Origin: Candidatus Nitronauta litoralis
Lineage (GTDB): Bacteria; Nitrospinota; Nitrospinia; Nitrospinales; Nitrospinaceae
Assembly: GCA_015698285.1 (NCBI GenBank)
Contig: CP048685.1
Coordinates: 1,984,001 to 2,048,000 of the forward strand
Length of the DNA: 64,000 bases
Reading direction: 5' to 3'
The notes under the pieces were generated by a model, which was not told the origin of the DNA, did no database searches, and saw only the letters and a program-made list of their open reading frames with translations. How positions within the stretch are numbered: the first letter of the stretch is position 1; each line of letters begins with the position of its first letter. Positions 33,990-42,936 of this stretch are shown one piece after another. Both the position numbers and the translations under genes were made by a program.

Positions 33990-34420
33990 AATCCGGTCAT
34001 CAAACCCATCCCAGTTTTAAAGTCCCCGCCATTTCAGTGAGTCCCGCCAGTTTGTCCGGAAAGAACATGATGCCGAACTGGCACACAACCGGGTCAAACG
34101 CATGATCCTCAAATGTCAGGGACAGGGCACTGGCTGTTTTAAACGTTACGCCGTGTAAATGGCCACGCTATTCTTTTGCAAAGTCAAGCATGGATGGATT
34201 CAGGTCGGTAGCGACAATTTGAATCTGATCGGGGAGGGGCTGTCGCAGAAATTGCGTTGAGATTCCGGTTCATCTGGCTACTTCCAGAATTCTGCCTTCT
34301 GCAGGGATATTTTTCTTAACCCGTCGTGCCAGATCCTTCGCGGAAAACTCGAACCAATAGGGCACCCAGCCGGGCAACGCCCGGTGGTAACTGGGAAAAA
34401 CCTCTGGATCTACCCCTTCG
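33990..34420 (-). pseudogene. class I SAM-dependent methyltransferase pseudogene
   Basis: Translation of the minus strand in one frame gives recognisable methyltransferase pieces: RVKKNIPAEGRILEVA, then a TGA where CGTG is expected, IVATDLNPSMLDFAKE followed by TAG, then ALSLTFEDHAFDPVVCQFG and IMFFPDKLAGLTEM. The order matches motif I, the acidic loop, post I and motif II of Rossmann methyltransferases. Two in-frame stops and loss of the SAM-binding glycines show the gene is dead. It lies in the 670-bp gap between ppa and yacG; no other gene is seen there. Confidence 0.75.
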
Positions 34421-34534
34421 GGGCACTAAAGCTTAGGAAAAACACCTTGGCCACGCTCCCTCTGGTCGCTCGCGATGACGGGTTTTCAAAAAAGTTTTTG
34501 TGCGATGGGGCTGGCAATATTTAATTAAGTGTTT

Positions 34535-34744
34535 CTACCAATTTTCCTCGTCACTATCTGGAAGTGTTTCGCGTTCGCCGTCTGCGTAGGACCCCGGGAT
34601 GCTGTAGCCATTGTCGAGCCATTTGCCGAGGTCTTGAAGCTGGCAGCGTTCGGTGCAGAAAGGGAAGTAAGAGTTGCCCTCCTGCCCAGTCTTTTTGCGG
34701 CAGGTGGGACAGTGCGGCGTTTTGTCTTTTGAGGCGGTGTTCAT
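34535..34744 (-). CDS. yacG: DNA gyrase inhibitor YacG (zinc protein)
   Basis: 69 residues. The zinc finger uses HCPTCRKKTG and FPFCTERCQLQDLGKWLDN; the four cysteines and the FCSxRCxxxDLGxW-type motif are characteristic of YacG. The C-terminal Tyr-Ser-Ile-Pro-Gly segment is also conserved. YacG binds GyrB and inhibits DNA gyrase in E. coli. It is followed upstream by a small uncharacterised gene on the same strand, 24 bp away. Confidence 0.85.
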   Translation of the reverse strand: MNTASKDKTPHCPTCRKKTGQEGNSYFPFCTERCQLQDLGKWLDNGYSIPGSYADGERETLPDSDEENW

Positions 34745-34768
34745 TTTTTATTCGTTGCGCGACGAGTC

Positions 34769-35026
34769 CTACCGATACGGCATGTCGTTGCCGCTCAGTT
34801 GTGTTGAGATTTCGCGTTCGATCTGGTTTTCCTGGGTGACAAAATCCTCAAGCGCTTTTGTAGAATCAAACTCAAACTGGCGCGGTTCCTTCTGTCCGCA
34901 GATTTCCTCATCCTGCTCCACGATGATATGGGTACCCTCGATAGAGGCGATTTTGAATTTTTTTCGGGTGTTCAGCCGTTTAAAAATGGTGCGGCACTGG
35001 ATTTCATATTCCTGATCCGTAGGCAT
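34769..35026 (-). CDS. small uncharacterised cytoplasmic protein
   Basis: 85 residues from ATG 35026, which has AGGAGG at ideal spacing; the longer in-frame start at 35056 is upstream of this site and rejected. It opens MPTDQEYEIQCRTIFKRLNTRKKFKI and continues with EGTHIIVEQDEEICGQKEP, an alternating beta-rich stretch, then a helical EDFVTQENQIEREI tail. No family recognised. It is adjacent to yacG in the same direction and probably co-transcribed. Confidence 0.6.
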   Translation of the reverse strand: MPTDQEYEIQCRTIFKRLNTRKKFKIASIEGTHIIVEQDEEICGQKEPRQFEFDSTKALEDFVTQENQIEREISTQLSGNDMPYR

Positions 35027-35282
35027 CGGGGTTCCTCCTGTTAGCCGGTTTTTCAAATTAATTCACTAAATGATGCCCCTATTATAATTCTTTCAACCCC
35101 GAATTGTAGATTCTGTGTAGGAAAATTTAAAAATTTTTGAAGTCTTCGGGGGTTAATCGCAGGCTCAATTTATGTTAAGATTGTCTCGCATTTTCTGTAG
35201 GTCTGCAATCCCGCCTCGAGTTCTCGAAGGTGGGTCATCAATCTCCGCTCTCGGCTTGCTCAAGCCATTCAGGAATGACCCC

Positions 35283-36731
35283 ATGCCCTCTTCCCGTACC
35301 TTAAAGTCCCTGGCCGAAACTCTCATCGAAGAATCGTCTGCTCCCTTTTCCACCGAAGAATATCTCGAGCGCGTTAAGGACAATTGGCGTCGGCGTATCG
35401 CTCCATCGACTCTCGAAGGTCTGAAACAGAATTTGCAGGATCATCACCTGCTGATCGAGACACCCGAAGGCGGTTATTTGCCATATCGTCTTGTGCTGGA
35501 ACGCATCGGTCATGTGCCGTTGCTTATCAAGTTCAGCGCGATGGAGTGGCAGCGACAGGTATTCATCCCGGGTCATCAGGTGATCCCGTTTCTATCCGGC
35601 GAATTGAGCGAGGAGGATCCGGTGTTTCACGATGTTGGTGGACGCGAGATGAAAAAAAAGCGCGAATCATTTTACATTGAAGAGGTGCTGACGCATTTCG
35701 AATACGCAGGGGAAACCCATTTCCCGGATCGCATTCGCATCAACGAACGGCTGCCGGGTAAAAGTAAAATCGATCTCACCGTTTGGGACCTGTCGTCACT
35801 CATCGAAAGCGGAGCTTTGAAATCCGGTGACGCGCTGAAAGTTACCCTTCAGGATTACCACACCGGCCGATTTCAGTTTGAAATATATCCAAAGGAAGAG
35901 TTGCGGCGTGATCGACTGCGCCTGCGCGCGTTCCATGTAGCGCTTGAAAATACGATGAAGCGCCAATGGGAAGAGGGCGGATCCAAGCCAGTCGGACTCG
36001 AAAAACAGTTGCTTCAATCCATCTTCGCGTTGGATAAGGATCAACTCAATCCGCCGGCCTTTTCATTGACAGAACTGGTGGAGTCGCTGAACCACCTGTC
36101 GGTCTACCGAGGAGCCGACCGCGGACTCCACTTCGCCCCGCTGGAAGCCTCCTTGCCGGATGAAATCATGTGGGAGGAAGCGCCGCGCATGCCGAATGGC
36201 AGTACTGGATCGCTTGATGCCATTTTTCAGGACATGGGTCTGGCGTTCAGCGAACCTGAGTTCAAGGCAATTTTATATGCGCTGATGGGTGAAGACGATT
36301 TCAACGTGGAAGCCGTATTTCAACTGTTGTTCGAGGGCAAGAAAGATAATTTCCACAGCAAGAAACAGCACAACGCGTTTTACCGAAAACTGCGTGTTCT
36401 GCTGAACGCTGTTTGCGCCGATTTAAAAACGCCCGAGCCGAAACTGGTCACGCAACTCCGTATGCGGACGACGTTTATCAAACTGCGATTGATTGAAATC
36501 CTGCGTTACTTTGAAGAACAGGAAGTGACGTTGCCGGACCTGCCCGAAACGATCCTCGATCAGCTGGCTGACCTCGACACGTTTTGTGCCGACGCCCTGA
36601 AGAAACTGGCCGACCGTCCGCGCCCACCGGATGTGAAGTCCATACGCGACATACGGCTGGGCCTCAAAGTAATGCAACCCCACCTCGACCGCCTCGAAGA
36701 AGACGTTTATTACCGCCTCGGAATCTACTAG
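35283..36731 (+). CDS. uncharacterised 482-residue protein
   Basis: Start ATG 35283 (AGGAA upstream) is preferred over an ATG at 35172, because the extra N-terminal codons come from low-complexity sequence. No signal peptide or membrane helix. The N-terminal part (SLAETLIEESSAPFSTEEYLERVKDNW) resembles a winged-helix-like region, the middle holds a beta-rich segment (KSGDALKVTLQDYHTGRFQFEIYP), and the C-terminal half is helical with many Leu and charged residues. I do not recognise a family. It seems monocistronic. Confidence 0.7.
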   Translation: MPSSRTLKSLAETLIEESSAPFSTEEYLERVKDNWRRRIAPSTLEGLKQNLQDHHLLIETPEGGYLPYRLVLERIGHVPLLIKFSAMEWQRQVFIPGHQVIPFLSGELSEEDPVFHDVGGREMKKKRESFYIEEVLTHFEYAGETHFPDRIRINERLPGKSKIDLTVWDLSSLIESGALKSGDALKVTLQDYHTGRFQFEIYPKEELRRDRLRLRAFHVALENTMKRQWEEGGSKPVGLEKQLLQSIFALDKDQLNPPAFSLTELVESLNHLSVYRGADRGLHFAPLEASLPDEIMWEEAPRMPNGSTGSLDAIFQDMGLAFSEPEFKAILYALMGEDDFNVEAVFQLLFEGKKDNFHSKKQHNAFYRKLRVLLNAVCADLKTPEPKLVTQLRMRTTFIKLRLIEILRYFEEQEVTLPDLPETILDQLADLDTFCADALKKLADRPRPPDVKSIRDIRLGLKVMQPHLDRLEEDVYYRLGIY

Positions 36732-36764
36732 CTCCTCACCGGAGGAGTAAATGCCACTTAGAAA

Positions 36765-37130
36765 ATGTTTTGGTGTCATTCTGAGCCCTTCGACAAGCTC
36801 AGGATAAACTCCGCGAAGAATCTCGCCTTTTCACGTGACAGATCTGCCGAGGTGCGCGACTGGGCAACTTTTGGGTTTGCACAACAGATTAATTCGGATA
36901 CCCCTGCCATTCGTAAAGCTCTTTTTGAGCGACTTGAAGATTCAGATACAGATACTCGTGGAGAAGTGTTGGTGGGACTTGCGAGGCGAAAAGACCCGAG
37001 GGTGAAGCCCTATATTATTTTAGAAATCCAAAGAGAAAATGAAACTGCTTACAATTATGCGTATGATGCGGCACAAGAATTTGGATATAAAAAGTTGATC
37101 TCTTTAGCAGAACGTCAATACCACAGTTAA
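36765..37130 (+). pseudogene. truncated HEAT-repeat protein
   Basis: The open frame of 121 codons starts inside a dispersed repeat (MFWCHSEPFDKLRINSAKNL is repeat-encoded and not protein-like). From about codon 23 it becomes a HEAT/PBS-lyase type repeat: RSAEVRDWATFGFAQQINS, then SDTDTRGEVLVGLARRKDPRVKPYI. This is the C-terminal end of a longer HEAT-repeat protein whose N-terminal part has been lost, probably during repeat insertion. Expression of the remnant is possible but unproven. Confidence 0.6.
36775..36831 (+). repeat. dispersed repeat, plus orientation
   Basis: GTCATTCTGAGCCCTTCGAC, then an AAGCTCAGG block, ending with CGCGAAGAATCTCGCC. The outer blocks recur inverted at 38337-38379, and the attcgacaagctcag block recurs near 32841. 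Similar short repeats are widespread in bacterial genomes as intergenic elements. Confidence 0.6.
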
Positions 37131-37144
37131 AAAATAATTTAGAG

Positions 37145-38302
37145 TCATTCTTCATCCAGACTTGGGCTCAGGAGAAATTTGCCGTAGATAATGGCGAACA
37201 GTAAATAGCCTCCACTCCAGGCCATCGCTGAAAAGTTATAAACGAAAAATGTGGGGATCGGTGTGGCCGGACCAAAGACTCTGAGCAGTGCACCCAGGTT
37301 CACAAGGCTGTACATCATGATTGTTCCCGGCCCCGCGTATTTGGGGCGTCCGGTATGGCCGAGACTGGCACGGGTCATGATGGCGAGTGTCATGGATCCA
37401 ATAGCCCCTGTCGTCAGTGCATGTATAGCTTCACCCAGATAAAATCCAACCCCGAGAGCGGCCGCTCCCAGAATGATCAAGGCCATTGCGAGCCATCCAT
37501 AACCCACGTGCAGGATCAACACCAGAGGTTCGCGCCAGGTCCGCCAACCGTACCACCGGGACAGACGGATAAGGTGCATGATTCCCGCTGTGAGCAGTAA
37601 CCATCCCGTTGTATGAGTCAGTGGTTGGACAATCCAGCTGATCCCCGCGATGAGGGTCAATAGAATGGTGGCCTTGTCGATGCCGGAAAAATCCGGGGGC
37701 CGTTGCGGAAGATTGTGATCCTCCAAAAAATCTTCGGTAAAACCCGGAGTCACCTTTCCACCAATCAAAGACAAGAGGAGGATGATGATCGTGAGTCCCA
37801 TGCGCTCGGCGAGTTCTGTCGAAGAGTCGCTGAGCGCCAACCCGTGGAACAGAATATTGGCGAGGGCGTAGAGGCTGATTAACACGCCGATGGGCGATCG
37901 GTCCCAGGCTTTCCCGATTGCGATTTCGCGCCAGACGATACCGGCGACTCCAATCAGAAACAGGACGTCGACCAGGACGCATACCATGTCTGGCAGCCAG
38001 GGTTTGGCGATGACCAGTCGGCCAGCCAGCCACAGGCCCCAGAAAACGATCAGCAGCTTTCCTTTTACAGGAGGGCGGTCGGTCCAGTTTGGCATGGCCG
38101 TGAACAGGAAACCCGCGATAATGGCGGACAAAAACCCGAAGACCATCTCGTGAACATGCCATTCGCGCGGACCATACAAAAACTCGGCACTGTTCGCACC
38201 GGAAAGAATGATGGCCCAGACGGGAATCGCTGTCCCGGCAAACAGTGCAGCACTGAAGAAGAACGGGCGGAACCCGTATGAAAAGAAGGGGAGTCTAGTC
38301 AC
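37145..38302 (-). CDS. nnrS: NnrS family membrane protein
   Basis: 385 residues, about 12 transmembrane helices. Family-typical segments are FFSYGFRPFFFSAALFAG at the N-terminus, WHVHEMVFGFLSAIIAGFLFTAMPNWT, and HALTTGAIGSMTLAIMTRASLGHTGR near the C-terminus, with conserved His residues that may bind haem or copper. NnrS proteins protect against nitric oxide and related iron-thiol damage. It is flanked by copies of a dispersed repeat on both sides. In a nitrogen-oxidising or nitrate-using organism it would make sense, but the metabolism is not shown here. Confidence 0.85.
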   Translation of the reverse strand: MTRLPFFSYGFRPFFFSAALFAGTAIPVWAIILSGANSAEFLYGPREWHVHEMVFGFLSAIIAGFLFTAMPNWTDRPPVKGKLLIVFWGLWLAGRLVIAKPWLPDMVCVLVDVLFLIGVAGIVWREIAIGKAWDRSPIGVLISLYALANILFHGLALSDSSTELAERMGLTIIILLLSLIGGKVTPGFTEDFLEDHNLPQRPPDFSGIDKATILLTLIAGISWIVQPLTHTTGWLLLTAGIMHLIRLSRWYGWRTWREPLVLILHVGYGWLAMALIILGAAALGVGFYLGEAIHALTTGAIGSMTLAIMTRASLGHTGRPKYAGPGTIMMYSLVNLGALLRVFGPATPIPTFFVYNFSAMAWSGGYLLFAIIYGKFLLSPSLDEE

Positions 38303-38336
38303 AACACGGTCCAGGAATAAGTATTAAATCAAAAGT

Positions 38337-38379
38337 AAAGGCGAGATTCTTCACTCCGCTGGGCTAAGTTCAGAATGAC
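38337..38379 (-). repeat. dispersed repeat, minus orientation
   Basis: Read on the minus strand it gives GTCATTCTGAACTTAGCCCA followed by GCGGAGTGAAGAATCTCGCC, matching the outer blocks of the repeat at 36775-36831. The two copies flank the HEAT remnant and nnrS in inverted orientation. Confidence 0.58.
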
Positions 38380-38491
38380 TTGTTTGGGATTGGTATTGCA
38401 ATTTTAAAGCTGGTTTTGAATCAGTATATTTTGAGTATGAACTATGGATAAATTATCCAGGTTTTCTTGAAGACTTTGAAACCGCAAGTAG

Positions 38492-39853
38492 TTATACAGT
38501 GGTTGAATGCAACGCAGGTTTTACCGTAGTTACCCATTGGCCTTTGAGCGCATGGCCTGAAGCGTGGTCGATTTTTACTTTTACAATGTCGCCCGGTTCC
38601 AGTGTTTCATCCGGACAAGCCATCATCACATTCCAGTATTCCGGGTTGCGTCCGCGATAGTCGATGCCCGGTTTTTCGCTCGCACTTTCCACCATCACTT
38701 CCACCTCACGGCCCAGAAAACCCTGACCCGCCTCATTCGCAAGTTCCGCCTGCAGTTGGATGACGCGCTGAAGGCGTTCGTGTTTGACTTCGTGCGGAAC
38801 TGAATCTTCATACTCCGCCGCCGGGGTGAAGGGCCGCGGACTGTAGGCAAACATATAACTGTTATGGAAACCGATCCGTTTCATCAACGTTAAGGTGTTT
38901 TCAAAATCCGCATCGGTTTCGCCCGGGAAACCAACGATGAGATCCGTGGTCATGGCGATGCCGGGCACCTCACTTTTTAGTTCGTCAATCAGGTCGATGT
39001 AGTTTTCCACTGTGTGGTGTCGCCGCATGCGATACAGCACGGCGTCTGATCCGCTTTGCACCGGCAGGTGCATGTGATTCATAAGGTTGGGCAGATCGCG
39101 GTAGGCATCGATCACATCGCGAGTCATGTCCATCGGATGACTTGACGTGAACCGCAGACGTTCGACGCCCGGTATGGCCGCGACTCCGCGCAACAGCTCG
39201 TGAAACGTCAGGGGCTTATCCAGCCCGATCTTGCCGTAGGAGTTGACGTTCTGGCCGAGCAGAATGATTTCGCGTGCACCTGCAGCGACCAGTTGGCGTA
39301 CTTCTTCGTATATTTCATTTTCCGAACGCGATTTCTCCCGCCCGCGTGTGTTGGGCACTACGCAGAACGAACAAAACTTGTCGCAGCCCTTGATGATGTT
39401 GACGTAGGCAACCGGACCGGTGATGCGGGATCCGTCGAGCGCTGGAATCGAGTATTTTTTCTCGCGGTCAAAGTCCGTGTTGATGAGTGTGGTTCGGGAT
39501 TGACGTGCTTTTTCTACAGCATCCGGCACCGACTCGATGGCATCCGGTCCCAGGATGAAATCCAGGAAGGGCATTTTCGCGAGCAGGCTGTCCTGTTCCT
39601 GTTGAGCCAGGCAACCGGTGAGACCGAGGATCACATCCGGATTCTGCTGTTTTATCGGTTTGAGCTGGCCGAACAGGGAAAAGACCTTTTGTTCGGCCTT
39701 TTCGCGAATGGCGCAGGTGTTGATGAGGACTACATCTGCCGCCTCCCGGTGCGAGGTACAGCGGTAGCCGTCCTGGAACAGGAGCTGTTCCATGCGGTCG
39801 GAGTCGGCGACGTTCATCTGGCAGCCGAAAGTTTCAAGATAGAGTTGTTTCAT
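38492..39853 (-). CDS. miaB: tRNA-2-methylthio-N6-dimethylallyladenosine synthase MiaB
   Basis: 453 residues, the normal length. The N-terminal UPF0004 domain supplies the auxiliary-cluster cysteines in ETFGCQMN, INTCAIREKAEQ and LTGCLAQQEQ. The radical SAM motif is CDKFCSFCVVPNTRGREKSR, and the C-terminal TRAM domain is present (RNPEYWNVMMACPDETLEPGDIVKVKI region). MiaB adds the methylthio group to ms2i6A37 in tRNAs that read UNN codons, including the tRNA-Leu(UAA) in this window. Confidence 0.94.
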   Translation of the reverse strand: MKQLYLETFGCQMNVADSDRMEQLLFQDGYRCTSHREAADVVLINTCAIREKAEQKVFSLFGQLKPIKQQNPDVILGLTGCLAQQEQDSLLAKMPFLDFILGPDAIESVPDAVEKARQSRTTLINTDFDREKKYSIPALDGSRITGPVAYVNIIKGCDKFCSFCVVPNTRGREKSRSENEIYEEVRQLVAAGAREIILLGQNVNSYGKIGLDKPLTFHELLRGVAAIPGVERLRFTSSHPMDMTRDVIDAYRDLPNLMNHMHLPVQSGSDAVLYRMRRHHTVENYIDLIDELKSEVPGIAMTTDLIVGFPGETDADFENTLTLMKRIGFHNSYMFAYSPRPFTPAAEYEDSVPHEVKHERLQRVIQLQAELANEAGQGFLGREVEVMVESASEKPGIDYRGRNPEYWNVMMACPDETLEPGDIVKVKIDHASGHALKGQWVTTVKPALHSTTV

Positions 39854-40004
39854 GAAAGCGATTGTAACGGAAATTTGGGCTGGGGAGAAGGGAAACCCCT
39901 GATATTTTGGGCTCCCCGGCGATTTTTAAGGCGGGTATCAATTTATATAAATTTATATAAATTTACTATTAATTAATTTCTTTTAAATTAATTTAAAATT
40001 GTTA

Positions 40005-40033
40005 TTGACAAGTATCCAAAGTTGAAGTATATT
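40005..40033 (+). promoter_or_regulatory. sigma-70-type promoter for the pilus regulator/assembly genes
   Basis: TTGACA (40005-40010) and TATATT (40028-40033) are separated by exactly 17 bp, close to consensus, in an AT-rich block that also holds two tandem atttatataa units (39941-39960). It lies about 70 bp before the XRE gene and points toward it and pilM. No operator is obvious. Confidence 0.75.
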
Positions 40034-40111
40034 AGCTCCCATCCACGAAAAGAAGGTACAAATTTTTAATATTTAGATTCAACCCGTCTCTCTATCTGGA
40101 GGGGAAAAACT

Positions 40112-40387
40112 GTGGCCAATGTGAATAACAATGTCCAGGTAATCCGGGAATCCAAGATGATGAGCAAGGCCGAACTGGCTCGCAAGGCCAATGTCACGGT
40201 CCAGACCATCGATCGGATTGAGAAAGGAAATGACTGCCGTTTGGATACCAAGCGGAAGATCATCCTTGCTTTGGGCTACAAGCTGGGCGAACGGACGAAG
40301 ATCTTCATTGATGAAGAAGCTTCGGCAGGCAAGAAAAAAAGCATCAAGAAAAAGGTTGTTCGAAGGAAGAAAAAATCGGATTTGTAA
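40112..40387 (+). CDS. XRE-family helix-turn-helix regulator
   Basis: 91 residues from GTG 40112, with TGGAGGGG seven bases upstream; no ATG start fits. The HTH spans about residues 9-60 (VIRESKMMSKAELARKANVTVQTIDRIEKG), and a Lys/Arg-rich tail ends the protein (KKKSIKKKVVRRKKKSDL), probably for DNA contact. It precedes pilM by 180 bp on the same strand behind one strong promoter. It may autoregulate or control the pilus genes, but the target is not known. Confidence 0.78.
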   Translation: MANVNNNVQVIRESKMMSKAELARKANVTVQTIDRIEKGNDCRLDTKRKIILALGYKLGERTKIFIDEEASAGKKKSIKKKVVRRKKKSDL

Positions 40388-40565
40388 TCTGATGGAGCAA
40401 CTCTTTGAGTGGGTGGGGAGACCGACTTGAGAGAATCCAGGGTTACCCGCTTCGGAGAAGCTTTTTGATGAGGCCCAGGCAGGGACCGTCAAAAGTGATG
40501 CTGGAGCGGGGAATCGAACATCTCGGAGCGCCAGGGCGCTGCCGAAACAAGGACAGGAAAGACAC

Positions 40566-41648
40566 ATGTTCCTTACAGCGAAAACACCTTTATTGGCCAT
40601 TGATATCGGTTCAAGCTCGGTAAAGCTGGCACAGCTTCAGGGGTCCGGAAGTCGATATGAATTGACCGCTTTCGGGGTCATGCCTCTTGAGCCTGATGCT
40701 GTCACTGACGGTATGGTTCGGGATGAAGAGGCTGTTGCGGATGCCTTGTCTCGCCTGGTGAAGGCGGAAAAGGTGGACACCCGGTTTGCCGTTTCCTCCC
40801 TTTCCGGAGAATCGGTCATCATTAAAAAGATCCAGATGCCGGTTTTGCCTGATGAAGAGCTGGAAGAATCCATCGCTCAGGAAGCGGAGCAGTATATTCC
40901 GTTTGAAATTGACGATGTCCGTCTGGACTATCAGAAACTCGATATTCAGGGGGGTGCCGGAGATGAATTCGGCGGCCTGGATGAAGAGGAAAAAGAAGAC
41001 ATCCTCCTGGTGGCCGTGCAAAACGACCTCATTGACAATCGGTCGGATGTGTTGACGGCGGCAGGACTGAAGCCTGTGATCATCGACCTCGATGTTTTTG
41101 CAGTATCCAACGCTCTCGCGATCCAGCGTGACCTTGAAACGATGGGTGGGGTTGCCGTTGTTGACCTTGGTAATTCGTTCACCCATGTCAACCTGCTCCT
41201 TGATGGAATTTCCTTTTTTACCCGGGACATCCCGCTGGGTGGCAGTGTTTTGACCTATCAATTAGGCAAGGATTACGGCCTGGATTTCAATGAAACCGAG
41301 GGGCTCAAGCAGGGTATTATCCCGGACAGCATTGACCGTCAGGAAGTCATCGACAAAATTGTTGATTCTTTCGATGGGATCATTGACGAGGTCCAGAAGT
41401 CTTTTGAATTTTTCAGTTCTACCTCAAACAGCACCATTGAGCAGGTATTCATTAGTGGAGGGGGCGCCATGATTCCGGGTGTGGATAACCTGCTTTCGGA
41501 TCGCCTGGCAGTTTCGGTGGAAGTATTCAATCCGTTGGAAACGGTGAAGATCAACCCAAGGAAATTTGACCGTGAAAGCATAAACCAGATGGCCCCTTTG
41601 GCCTCGGTTGTTGCAGGTCTTGCAACCAGAAGGTTTGACTACATATGA
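40566..41648 (+). CDS. pilM: type IV pilus assembly protein PilM
   Basis: 360 residues, actin-like ATPase. Motifs: LLAIDIGSSSVKLAQLQ (phosphate 1), a SHS2-like insert, VAVVDLGNSFTHVNLL (phosphate 2), and VFISGGGAMIPGVDNLLSD (adenosine). PilM is cytoplasmic and binds the N-terminus of PilN in the inner-membrane alignment complex. Its stop overlaps the pilN start (ATGA), as in many pilMNOPQ operons. An insert rich in Glu near residues 130-145 (DEFGGLDEEEKEDIL) is unusual. Confidence 0.92.
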   Translation: MFLTAKTPLLAIDIGSSSVKLAQLQGSGSRYELTAFGVMPLEPDAVTDGMVRDEEAVADALSRLVKAEKVDTRFAVSSLSGESVIIKKIQMPVLPDEELEESIAQEAEQYIPFEIDDVRLDYQKLDIQGGAGDEFGGLDEEEKEDILLVAVQNDLIDNRSDVLTAAGLKPVIIDLDVFAVSNALAIQRDLETMGGVAVVDLGNSFTHVNLLLDGISFFTRDIPLGGSVLTYQLGKDYGLDFNETEGLKQGIIPDSIDRQEVIDKIVDSFDGIIDEVQKSFEFFSSTSNSTIEQVFISGGGAMIPGVDNLLSDRLAVSVEVFNPLETVKINPRKFDRESINQMAPLASVVAGLATRRFDYI

Positions 41649-42286
41649 TCAAAATCAATCTTTACGATTACCAGCGAGTTGCACAGGAAGTCACCGTCCA
41701 GAAGATGGTGGTGACTGCGATGATGATTATTGGAGGTGCGATAGTCGTTACCGTAATGGCCGTTTTTGCAGACATCGCCCGTGTCAGTTCGGCTGAATCC
41801 GAGATGGTGGCAGCCCAAATGAAGGTAGACCAGATCAAACCTCAATTTGATGCAGTCCAGAAACTCAAAGCGGAACAGGGCACTCTCAATAAAAAAATTA
41901 CCAGTCTGTCCGATTTGCGTGCATCCAAAATTCCCTTTGCAAAATTGATGGAAGATGTTGGCCAGGTGACCCCGTCGGGTGTCTGGTTGAGCAAAATTGA
42001 ACAAGCCACGGAAGCCAAACTTAGAAGTGGAAACGTTCCCATCCTGTTCATCGAAAAAAGTAAAAAAGGCCCAAGTACAGAAGATCCCCATCTTTTTGTG
42101 AAGTTTCAAGGTAAGGCTTCATCGGATCGGGGTGTGGTTAGATTTATGGAAGGTCTGGAGACTTTGAGCTATCTCGACCATGTGCTCATGCATTCCAGCA
42201 AGCAGGGTTGGGTTGCCAACCGACCGGTGCGGACTTTTATCGTGTATGCCCATGTCGCGGGCACGGGACCCAAACCCAAAAAATAA
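41645..42286 (+). CDS. pilN: type IV pilus assembly protein PilN
   Basis: 213 residues. It starts MIKINLYDYQRVAQEV, which is the PilN motif that inserts in PilM, followed by one transmembrane helix (VTAMMIIGGAIVVTVMAVF), a coiled-coil region, and a periplasmic ferredoxin-like core. Overlaps pilM by 4 bp. PilN and PilO dimerise in the periplasm and help pass force to the secretin. Confidence 0.85.
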   Translation: MIKINLYDYQRVAQEVTVQKMVVTAMMIIGGAIVVTVMAVFADIARVSSAESEMVAAQMKVDQIKPQFDAVQKLKAEQGTLNKKITSLSDLRASKIPFAKLMEDVGQVTPSGVWLSKIEQATEAKLRSGNVPILFIEKSKKGPSTEDPHLFVKFQGKASSDRGVVRFMEGLETLSYLDHVLMHSSKQGWVANRPVRTFIVYAHVAGTGPKPKK

Positions 42287-42296
42287 GAGAGGACTT

Positions 42297-42929
42297 ATGG
42301 AAAAGTTATTTGACAGCTTACCGTATGCCGCTCTGGCGAGGATGACCAAGATCCAGTTTATTTTCCTTGGTCTGCTCATCGGAGGTCTTATTTTTGGGGC
42401 GTACTTTTTTACATTCCATTTGCAGAAAGAAGAAGAGTATGCGGCTCATGTGAAAAAGAAAACAGAGTTGGATGCCACATTCCTGCAGTACCAGACTGCG
42501 ATTGCTGGAAAGCCTGTTTTGGTCAGGTCCATTTCAACCTTGAAGGCGGATCTGGTGGAAGCCAGCAGGGTGCTGCCTCTCGAATCCGAGTTGCCTGAAC
42601 TGCTCCACCGGGTAACCGACATTGGAACTGTTCTGGGTGTGCAGATCGCAGACTTCAAAATTGGCCATCAAATCAATAAGCTTGATTTTTACAGCGAGGT
42701 CCCATTGGAAGTCAAAATCAACGGGGGATTCTACAACACCCTTGGGTTTTTCGACTGGCTTCAGAATCTTCTGCAGGTGGTTGATGTTAAGGAATTGGCA
42801 ATGAATTCGAAAATGACCAAAAGGCAGATTGTGAATGAGGACACTGGCAAGGTGGAGGTTAAATCTGTTGAAGGTATCCAGACAAGCATCAAGGCGACAA
42901 TTTACGCTTTTGCCGGAGACAGGAGCTGA
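42297..42929 (+). CDS. pilO: type IV pilus assembly protein PilO
   Basis: 210 residues from ATG 42297 (GAGAGGA upstream); the longer in-frame start at 42180 lies inside pilN and is rejected. One transmembrane helix (KIQFIFLGLLIGGLIFGAYFFTF), a coiled-coil stretch (QKEEEYAAHVKKKTELDATF), and a PilO core with LPLESELPELLHRVTDIGTVLGV and GGFYNTLGFFDWLQNL. It is the PilN partner. Confidence 0.88.
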   Translation: MEKLFDSLPYAALARMTKIQFIFLGLLIGGLIFGAYFFTFHLQKEEEYAAHVKKKTELDATFLQYQTAIAGKPVLVRSISTLKADLVEASRVLPLESELPELLHRVTDIGTVLGVQIADFKIGHQINKLDFYSEVPLEVKINGGFYNTLGFFDWLQNLLQVVDVKELAMNSKMTKRQIVNEDTGKVEVKSVEGIQTSIKATIYAFAGDRS

Positions 42930-42936
42930 TTCAATC

